A DNA stretch of 64,000 nt from Tenacibaculum aiptasiae (GTDB lineage Bacteria > Bacteroidota > Bacteroidia > Flavobacteriales > Flavobacteriaceae). The position numbers were made by a program, and so were the translations under genes. The notes beneath the pieces are model-generated. The model did no database searches and was not told the DNA's origin. It was given only the letters and a program-made list of their open reading frames with translations. Every line of letters begins with the position of its first letter. The stretch's first letter is position 1. The DNA lies in NCBI RefSeq assembly GCF_008806755.1, contig NZ_WAAU01000013.1, positions 83,057 through 147,056 on the forward strand, read 5' to 3'. Shown here piece by piece: positions 58,235 through 64,000 of the stretch.

Positions 58235-59188
58235 TTGAACGAACGAATTATTGAATTAACCGAAATTAATCCAAAAGATTTTTTTGGAGCTCAAAACAGT
58301 ACAATAACTCAGTTAAAAACATACTTCCCAAAAGTAAAAATTGTTGCAAGAGGAAATACATTAAAAATTTATGGAGAGGCAGAGCTTTTAGACGAATTTG
58401 AAAAACGTTTAGGAATGCTCATAAAATACTTCAATAGATATAATAAGTTAGATGAAAATAGCATAGAACGTATTTTAACATCTACAGGAAAGGAAGAGGA
58501 AATTCGTAAATCGAATAAGGTTGAAGGAGTCTTAGTGCATGGAGTTAGCGGTAAATTAATAAAAGCACAAACAACAAACCAACGTAAAATGGTTGAGTTA
58601 ATGCTTAAAAACGATATGCTTTTTGCAGTAGGTCCAGCAGGAACTGGAAAAACATATACAGCAGTAGCATTAGCGGTAAAGGCACTTAAAGAAAAAGAAG
58701 TACGTAGAATTATACTAACGAGGCCAGCGGTAGAATCAGGGGAAAACTTAGGTTTTTTACCAGGAGATTTAAAAGAAAAATTAGACCCATATATGCAACC
58801 TTTATATGATGCATTAAGAGATATGATTCCGCATGAAAAGTTAGAATCATATTTAGAAAAGGGAATTATACAAATAGCACCATTAGCATTTATGCGTGGA
58901 AGAACATTAGATAATGCGTTTGTAATTTTAGATGAGGCACAAAATACAACGCACAACCAAATGAAAATGTTTTTAACACGTATGGGAATGCATGCAAAGT
59001 TTATTATTACAGGTGATCCTGGTCAAATAGATTTACCAAGAAAACAAGTCTCAGGTTTAAAAGAAGCATTGTTAGCTTTAAAAGGTATAGATGGGATTGG
59101 ACAAATATACTTAGATGATAAAGATGTAGTAAGACACCGCTTAATTAAGAAAATTGTAAAAGCATATAAAAGTATTGAAACAGAGTAA
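58235..59188 (+). CDS. PhoH family ATPase
   Basis: A 317-aa PhoH-like protein. The TTG at 58235 gives the usual family start (M)NERIIELTEINPKDFFG; an in-frame ATG at 58139 would add 32 residues with no homology-like content, so the TTG start is preferred. An N-terminal KH-like region (VKIVARGNTLKIYGE) precedes the PhoH NTPase domain with Walker A GPAGTGKTY and Walker B FVILDEAQN. The family is related to superfamily I helicases and is associated with RNA metabolism. The gap of 120 nt to the divergent SAM hydrolase gene holds its promoter. Confidence 0.88.
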   Translation: MNERIIELTEINPKDFFGAQNSTITQLKTYFPKVKIVARGNTLKIYGEAELLDEFEKRLGMLIKYFNRYNKLDENSIERILTSTGKEEEIRKSNKVEGVLVHGVSGKLIKAQTTNQRKMVELMLKNDMLFAVGPAGTGKTYTAVALAVKALKEKEVRRIILTRPAVESGENLGFLPGDLKEKLDPYMQPLYDALRDMIPHEKLESYLEKGIIQIAPLAFMRGRTLDNAFVILDEAQNTTHNQMKMFLTRMGMHAKFIITGDPGQIDLPRKQVSGLKEALLALKGIDGIGQIYLDDKDVVRHRLIKKIVKAYKSIETE

Positions 59189-59217
59189 TCTTTAGTTGTA
59201 ATTTATAACTTTTAAAC

Positions 59218-59249
59218 TTTGAGTTTTGAAATGTAAAAACTTACTTTTG
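59218..59249 (+). promoter_or_regulatory. Promoter of purC
   Basis: TTTG at 59218-59221, a 20-nt spacer and a perfect TACTTTTG at 59242-59249, followed by GCAGTCAA. The ATG lies 25 nt further on. The same downstream GCAGTCAA occurs after the aminotransferase promoter at 3989. Confidence 0.7.
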
Positions 59250-59274
59250 CAGTCAACAACACAACAAAAAAAGA

Positions 59275-60225
59275 ATGAATACAATTAACGAAACTAACTT
59301 CAAGTTTCCACAACAGAAGTCTGTTTATAAAGGAAAGGTAAGAGAAGTATACAATGTAAACGATGAATTATTGGTAATGATTGCATCAGATAGATTGTCA
59401 GCTTTTGATGTAATTTTGCCTCGTCAAATCCCTTTTAAAGGGCAGATTTTAAACCAGATCGCAACCAAAATGATGAATGATACAGCCGATATTGTTCCGA
59501 ATTGGTTAGTGGCAAATCCAGATGAAAATGTTGCAGTAGGACATTTATGTGAACCATTTAAAGTAGAAATGGTTATTAGAGGTTACTTGTCAGGACATGC
59601 CGCTCGTGAATATAATGCAGGAAAAAGGATTCTTTGTGGAGTTGAAATGCCTGAAGGATTAAAAGAGAACGATAAATTTCCTACACCTATTATTACTCCA
59701 TCTACAAAAGCAGATAACGGAGAGCATGACGAGGATATTTCAAGAGAGGAAATTTTAGCAAAAGGAATAGTTTCAGAAGAAGATTATTTAGTTTTAGAAG
59801 ATTACACAAGAAAATTATTTCAAAGAGGAACTGAAATTGCAGCTTCTAGAGATTTAATTTTAGTAGATACTAAATATGAATTCGGTAAGACAAGAGATGG
59901 AAAAATAGTTTTGATAGATGAAATACATACTCCAGATTCATCGCGTTATTTTTATAAAGAAGGATATAAAGAACGTCAAGAGAAAGGAGAAAAGCAAAAA
60001 CAATTATCAAAAGAGTTTGTACGTCAATGGTTAATAGAAAATGGGTTTCAAGGAAAAGAAGGACAACAAATTCCTGAAATGTCAGATGATAAAATTAATG
60101 AGATATCTAATAGATATATCGAATTATATGAACAAATTACAGGAGAAACTTTTATTAAGGCAAATACAGAGAATGTATTAGCACGTATTGAAAAAAATGT
60201 TGTCAATTTTTTAAATGGACAATAA
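59275..60225 (+). CDS. purC: Phosphoribosylaminoimidazolesuccinocarboxamide synthase
   Basis: A 316-aa SAICAR synthetase, ATP-dependent, of purine synthesis. Landmarks: [83 protein letters not shown]. The length of about 310 residues fits the longer eukaryote-like/Bacteroidota form. Its stop overlaps the next gene by 11 bases. It is preceded by one of the clearest promoters in the window. Confidence 0.95.
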   Translation: MNTINETNFKFPQQKSVYKGKVREVYNVNDELLVMIASDRLSAFDVILPRQIPFKGQILNQIATKMMNDTADIVPNWLVANPDENVAVGHLCEPFKVEMVIRGYLSGHAAREYNAGKRILCGVEMPEGLKENDKFPTPIITPSTKADNGEHDEDISREEILAKGIVSEEDYLVLEDYTRKLFQRGTEIAASRDLILVDTKYEFGKTRDGKIVLIDEIHTPDSSRYFYKEGYKERQEKGEKQKQLSKEFVRQWLIENGFQGKEGQQIPEMSDDKINEISNRYIELYEQITGETFIKANTENVLARIEKNVVNFLNGQ

Positions 60226-60625
60226 AAAAATAAGCATACGACCAGTTTTAAATTTGACATCAAAAATTCCAATTGAAGATTTTCAAAACAGAATTGTACG
60301 ACCAATTTTAAAACTACAACACGATCTTATTTTACATTTTTTTATTTTTTATTGTAATAAACAAAAAGTTAAGGTGTTACATCTAGAAAAAGAAAGTTTT
60401 CAAAATCTAGTTGATACAATAATTAAAAAAAATATAAATTTTAAAAATCAGCTGTTAGGTTCAATTATAGGTCAATTCACCATAAAAGAATTTGAATTCT
60501 ATAAAGACAATGATGCTGAAATAAATAAAAGAATTTTAACGATGATTGGTCAAAGAATTTCAGATAGCCAATTAGAAATTAAAAATTTTAAAACAAACAA
60601 CAATGATAATAGAGCCAAGAACTAG
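60215..60625 (+). CDS. Conserved-looking 136-aa protein between purC and fabV
   Basis: A protein without signal peptide: [24 protein letters not shown] segment ([20 protein letters not shown]), a helix-rich centre and [31 protein letters not shown]. Similar proteins in Flavobacteriia are often annotated as glyoxalase, but I see no metal-binding His/Glu pattern of that fold and make no functional call. The start overlaps purC by 11 bases and its end overlaps fabV by 23 bases, so it is embedded in a tightly coupled operon. Confidence 0.75.
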   Translation: MDNKKISIRPVLNLTSKIPIEDFQNRIVRPILKLQHDLILHFFIFYCNKQKVKVLHLEKESFQNLVDTIIKKNINFKNQLLGSIIGQFTIKEFEFYKDNDAEINKRILTMIGQRISDSQLEIKNFKTNNNDNRAKN

Positions 60626-61790
60626 AGGGTTTATTTGTTTAACATCTCACCCAGTTGGATGTGAACAAAATGTAAAAGACCAAATAGCATATGTACAGTC
60701 AAAAGGAAAAATAGAAGGAGCAAAAAAAGTTTTAGTCATAGGAGCTTCAACTGGATTTGGATTAGCTTCAAGAATTACAAGTGCATTTGGTTCAGATGCC
60801 GCAACAATAGGAGTGTTTTTTGACAAGCCAGCAAGCGAAGGAAGACCGGCATCACCAGGTTTTTACAATACAGCAGCTTTTGAAAAAGAAGCGCATGCAG
60901 CAGGATTATATGCAAAAAGTATAAATGCCGATGCATTTTCAAATGATGTAAAGAAGCAAGTAGTAGATTTAATCAAAGAAGATTTAGGTCAAGTAGATTT
61001 AGTAATCTATAGTTTAGCTTCGCCTGTAAGAACGCATCCAGAAACAGGAAAAAGATATAAGTCTGTTTTAAAACCAATAGGAGAGGTGTTTTCAAATAAA
61101 ACAGTAGATTTTCATACAGGTAATGTATCAGAAATATCAATAAAACCAGCTGAGGGTGATGATGTTGCTAATACGGTAACTGTAATGGGAGGAGAAGATT
61201 GGAAAATGTGGATGGACGCTTTACAAGCAGAAAATTTATTATCAGAAGGAGCAACAACAGTAGCCTATTCATACATTGGTCCAGAAGTAACAAAACCAGT
61301 GTATAGAAATGGTACAATAGGAGCTGCAAAAGATGATTTAGAAGCTACAGCATTTAAAATAACAGAAGAATTAAAATCTATAGGTGCAAAGGCTTATGTT
61401 TCAGTAAATAAAGCATTAGTAACACAAGCAAGTTCAGCAATACCAGTAATTCCATTATACATATCATTATTATTTAAAGTAATGAAAGAAAAAGGAATTC
61501 ACGAAGGATGTATAGAGCAAATCCAACGTTTATATAGTGAGAGATTGTTTGGAGGAGATTTAGCTTTAGATGAAAAAGGAAGAATTCGTGTTGATGATTG
61601 GGAAATGAGAAAGGATGTACAAGCGGAGATTTCTAAATTATGGGAAGAGGCAACTACAGAAAATCTTTCTGAAATAGGAGATTTAGAAGGTTATAGTAAT
61701 GAGTTCTTTAAATTATTTGGATTTAAAGTAGCAGGAGTAGACTATGATGCTGATGTAAATGAGTTAGTAGAAATTCCAAGTATTCAATAA
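60603..61790 (+). CDS. fabV: Trans-2-enoyl-ACP/CoA reductase FabV
   Basis: A 395-aa NADH-dependent enoyl reductase. N-terminus [21 protein letters not shown] is characteristic; KVLVIGASTGFGLASRIT is the NAD-binding loop, and YSYIGPEVTKPVYRNGTIGAAK holds the Tyr-x8-Lys active site. It completes the fatty acid elongation cycle; this type is less sensitive to triclosan than FabI. Last gene of the purC operon, ending at a strong terminator. Confidence 0.95.
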   Translation: MIIEPRTRGFICLTSHPVGCEQNVKDQIAYVQSKGKIEGAKKVLVIGASTGFGLASRITSAFGSDAATIGVFFDKPASEGRPASPGFYNTAAFEKEAHAAGLYAKSINADAFSNDVKKQVVDLIKEDLGQVDLVIYSLASPVRTHPETGKRYKSVLKPIGEVFSNKTVDFHTGNVSEISIKPAEGDDVANTVTVMGGEDWKMWMDALQAENLLSEGATTVAYSYIGPEVTKPVYRNGTIGAAKDDLEATAFKITEELKSIGAKAYVSVNKALVTQASSAIPVIPLYISLLFKVMKEKGIHEGCIEQIQRLYSERLFGGDLALDEKGRIRVDDWEMRKDVQAEISKLWEEATTENLSEIGDLEGYSNEFFKLFGFKVAGVDYDADVNELVEIPSIQ

Positions 61791-61808
61791 AAAATAAATT
61801 TTAAGAAG

Positions 61809-61838
61809 AGCCTCATAGAATTTCTATGAGGCTTTTTT
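61809..61838 (+). terminator. Rho-independent terminator
   Basis: Stem AGCCTCATAG/CTATGAGGCT with a short AATTT loop and seven T. It ends the purC-fabV unit. Confidence 0.9.
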
Positions 61839-61865
61839 TATTTTTAACTTTTTAAAATAAAACTA

Positions 61866-62342
61866 ATGAAGGCAGTAACTGTAAAAAAAATAAAAGATGA
61901 GTTGGCATATAAAACATCAGGAGAATTGATGGAATTATGTTTACAGTTATCAAAATTTAAAAAAGAAAATAAAGAGTTGCTAACGTACTTGTTATTTGAA
62001 TCTCATAATGAAGAAGGTTATATAGAGCGTATAAAGGAAGAAATAGACGAATTATTTGAACAAGTAAACACAAAGAGTTACTATTACATACGTAAAAGCG
62101 TTCGTAAAATCTTAACAACAACCAAAAAGTTTATTCGATATTCAAAAAAGAAAGAAACAGAAGTAGTTTTACTGTTGCACTTTTGTGTAAAGCTAAAAGA
62201 ATTTAAACCAAGTATAAAAAGAAGTCCAAGATTACAAGCAACCTACGATAGGCAATTGGAGCTAGCAAAAAAAGCTATAGATAAGTTACATGAAGATTTA
62301 CAGTACGACTATAATGAAATGATTAGCGAGCTTAATTTGTAG
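61866..62342 (+). CDS. Conserved hypothetical helical protein, 158 aa
   Basis: A basic, all-helical cytoplasmic protein: MELCLQLSKFKKENKELLTYLL, GYIERIKEEIDELFEQV, YYYIRKSVRKILTTTKKFIR, YDRQLELAKKAIDKLHEDL. The repeating heptad-like helices suggest a helical bundle or a right-handed solenoid, possibly nucleic-acid binding because of the high Lys/Arg content. I know similar sequences only as uncharacterised Bacteroidota proteins. It ends convergently with the mechanosensitive channel gene, overlapping it by 11 bases. Confidence 0.75.
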   Translation: MKAVTVKKIKDELAYKTSGELMELCLQLSKFKKENKELLTYLLFESHNEEGYIERIKEEIDELFEQVNTKSYYYIRKSVRKILTTTKKFIRYSKKKETEVVLLLHFCVKLKEFKPSIKRSPRLQATYDRQLELAKKAIDKLHEDLQYDYNEMISELNL

Positions 62343-63576
62343 TTGTAATTCTTGAAGGTAATTCAAATACTTCTAAATTAAAATATTGCACAGAAGCAAG
62401 TAAGTGGTCAAAAATATCAGCTATAATATATTCATAATTTTGCCATCTTTTGTCTGCACTAAAAGCATAAATTTCAAGAGGTAACCCCTGAGAAGTTGGA
62501 GCTAATTGTCTAACCATAATCATCATGTTTTTATTAATAGCAGGATGATTTTCAATATATGTTTCAGCATATTTTCTAAAAACACCAATGTTAGTGAGGT
62601 TTCTACCATTTAAAAGAAAGTTCTTATTTATATTCTTTTCTTCATTATAGGTATTAATGTTTTCTTGCTTGTCAGTTAAATAATTTTCAATAAGATGAAT
62701 AGATTTTAAATTGTTTATCTCGTCATCAGATAAATAATGAATACTATCCATTTTAATATTTAGGGCTCTTTTAATTCTTCTACCTTGAGAATTAACCATA
62801 CCTCTCCAATTTTTAAAAGAATCAGAAATTAAGGCATAGGTTGGGATAGTGGTAATAGTTTTATCAAAATTCTGAACTTTAACAGTGGCTAAAGAAATTT
62901 CAATAACGTCACCATCGGCACCAAATTTTTCAAAAGTAATCCAATCGCCAATTCGAACCATATCATTAACAGAAACTTGAATACTAGCAACAAAACCAAG
63001 TATTGTGTCTTTAAAAATTAGAATAATTATAGCGGAAGCTGCACCAAGAGCGGTAAAAAACTTCCAAATAGATTGATCGGTGATAATAGCAAAAGCTAAA
63101 ATAGTCCCAGCTAGCCAAGCAAAAATCATAAAAACCTGAATATAGCTATCAACAGGTTTGTCTTTAAAACGAGGAAGCTTTTTTAAAAAATCTTTAAGGC
63201 TATTCAAAATACTCCTAGCAATACTAAGCGTTAAAAGAATACTAATTATTGAAACTAATTTAGTGGTAAAATTCCTTAAATATTCAAAATCAAAAAAGAT
63301 AATAGGAATTAATTCAAAAAAAATAAGCACAGGAATGAGATGTGCAACATTAGTAGGAACTTTATTGGTAATTAAAATATCATCAAAACTTGTTTTAGAC
63401 GATTTCGCAATCCTAATAGAGATATTTCTAAGTACTTTTCTAGCAATAATATCTATAAGATAAGTAAGAATAAGAGATATGATTACAAGAAAAAACAGAT
63501 TTAAATAAATAGAAATGTTTTTAGAAAAACCAAAATCTATTAGGTAATCGTAAAAAAAGTGTCTATCAAATTCCAT
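62332..63576 (-). CDS. MscS family mechanosensitive ion channel
   Basis: A 414-aa channel protein, of the longer YbdG-like group. Five hydrophobic helices at about residues 17-45, 75-95, 98-118, 150-170 and 185-205; the pore-lining helix and beta domain are visible as FKDTILGFVASIQVSVNDMVRIGDWI (FvaS and GDWI), and DVIEISLATVKVQNFDKTITTIPTYAL. A cytoplasmic domain follows, with a C-terminal end containing a Gln-Leu-Pro-Leu-Glu-Ile (GLPLEIYAFS) strand. It protects against osmotic downshock. Confidence 0.88.
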   Translation of the reverse strand: MEFDRHFFYDYLIDFGFSKNISIYLNLFFLVIISLILTYLIDIIARKVLRNISIRIAKSSKTSFDDILITNKVPTNVAHLIPVLIFFELIPIIFFDFEYLRNFTTKLVSIISILLTLSIARSILNSLKDFLKKLPRFKDKPVDSYIQVFMIFAWLAGTILAFAIITDQSIWKFFTALGAASAIIILIFKDTILGFVASIQVSVNDMVRIGDWITFEKFGADGDVIEISLATVKVQNFDKTITTIPTYALISDSFKNWRGMVNSQGRRIKRALNIKMDSIHYLSDDEINNLKSIHLIENYLTDKQENINTYNEEKNINKNFLLNGRNLTNIGVFRKYAETYIENHPAINKNMMIMVRQLAPTSQGLPLEIYAFSADKRWQNYEYIIADIFDHLLASVQYFNLEVFELPSRITTTN

Positions 63577-63743
63577 AAGAGTAAAATATCTTACAAAACT
63601 ATTAATAAAAGGCGTATGAATTGGTTATGAGACAGTTTAATTTAAAAATAATTGAGCTTAAAGTTTTCTTAAAAAGAAGTTAAGAAAAATTAGAAGTTTT
63701 ATATTTTTTGTAACTTACACAAAACGTAACAAAACTATCCAAA

Positions 63744-64000
63744 ATGCCAACATATACAATTAATATTAATGGTAGCTCAAAAACCGTTAATGTAGATGCC
63801 GACACACCATTACTTTGGGTTTTAAGAGATGAGTTAAACATGCTAGGAACCAAATTTGGTTGCGGAATAGCACAATGTGGAGCTTGTACAATACATGTAG
63901 ATGGAACAGCAATGAGAAGTTGTCAACTTCAGGTATCAATGTTAGATAAAGAAGAAATTACAACAATTGAAGGACTTTCAGAAAAAGGAGATCACCCTTT
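63744..64000 (+). CDS. (2Fe-2S) small subunit of a molybdenum hydroxylase, 3' part missing
   Basis: The first 85 codons of a ferredoxin-like subunit, cut by the window end. It starts MPTYTININGSSKTVNVDAD. The plant-type 2Fe-2S site is C40, C45, C48 and C60 (FGCGIAQCGACTIHVDG). It matches the alpha subunit of isoquinoline 1-oxidoreductase and related aldehyde oxidases of the xanthine oxidase family. The large molybdopterin subunit is expected just outside the window. It lies 167 nt from the divergent MscS gene. Confidence 0.85.
   Translation, partial: MPTYTININGSSKTVNVDADTPLLWVLRDELNMLGTKFGCGIAQCGACTIHVDGTAMRSCQLQVSMLDKEEITTIEGLSEKGDHP

Noticed and set aside
58369..58956. 195-aa frame antisense to phoH
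   Set aside because: Serine-rich shadow of a strongly conserved ATPase gene.
1..64000. CRISPR array, insertion sequence, rRNA or riboswitch
   Set aside because: None of the expected repeats, transposase frames, rRNA segments or conserved leader folds was seen on reading both strands.

Overview
The window looks like a chromosomal segment of a marine member of the Flavobacteriaceae (Bacteroidota). The evidence is strongly AT-rich DNA, Bacteroidota-type promoters (TTG or TTTG, 19-20 nt spacer, TAnnTTTG), and marker genes: gldF/gldG, C-terminal type IX secretion (T9SS) sorting domains, a SusC/HmuR-like TonB receptor with HmuY, BatA, BshC, FabV, a START-like protein and YqgE. A Tenacibaculum-like genus is a reasonable guess but cannot be proved from the window. 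I found no insertion sequence, integrase, phage gene or CRISPR array.

Layout. 1-5.4 kb: tRNA-Gly(TCC), tRNA-Met(CAT), small acetyltransferases, a metallo-beta-lactamase-fold hydrolase, a START-like protein, a class IV aminotransferase, YqgE, and a double-glycine RiPP/bacteriocin-like precursor. 5.5-9.7 kb: a first LytTR two-component system and an uncharacterised lipoprotein pair. 9.9-12.1 kb: a propeller lipoprotein, a small membrane protein and a second RiPP-like precursor. 12.2-22 kb: a divergent heme/iron acquisition locus. One arm encodes a TonB receptor, HmuY and a T9SS surface protein. The other encodes a DUF6607 protein, an exported ankyrin protein, a DUF2271 protein with a perfect flavinylation motif, and a membrane PepSY-flavodoxin-reductase fusion. 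22.8-25.6 kb: uvrA.

25.9-36.8 kb is the most unusual part. It holds six genes in two transcription units: two paralogous proteins of unknown family, a GH18 glycosidase, a berberine-bridge-type FAD oxidoreductase, a ricin-like beta-trefoil protein and a tandem-repeat protein. They lie directly downstream of a TPR histidine kinase and a LytTR response regulator. The promoters of both units carry the same direct repeat (TCACAACA type) with an exact 21-bp period, the spacing expected for LytTR binding. I read this as a dedicated signal-responsive effector regulon.

37-64 kb is mostly housekeeping: an ECF sigma factor with a 47-aa downstream ORF, an endonuclease III lacking its iron-sulfur cysteines facing a Bcp peroxiredoxin, a sterol desaturase-like protein, an esterase, a degenerate dihydroorotase-like protein, BatA, a methyltransferase-bshC-rlmF operon, a T9SS ceramidase, a MIP channel, gldFG, a SAM hydrolase, phoH, purC, fabV, an MscS channel, and the start of a molybdenum hydroxylase small subunit cut by the window end.
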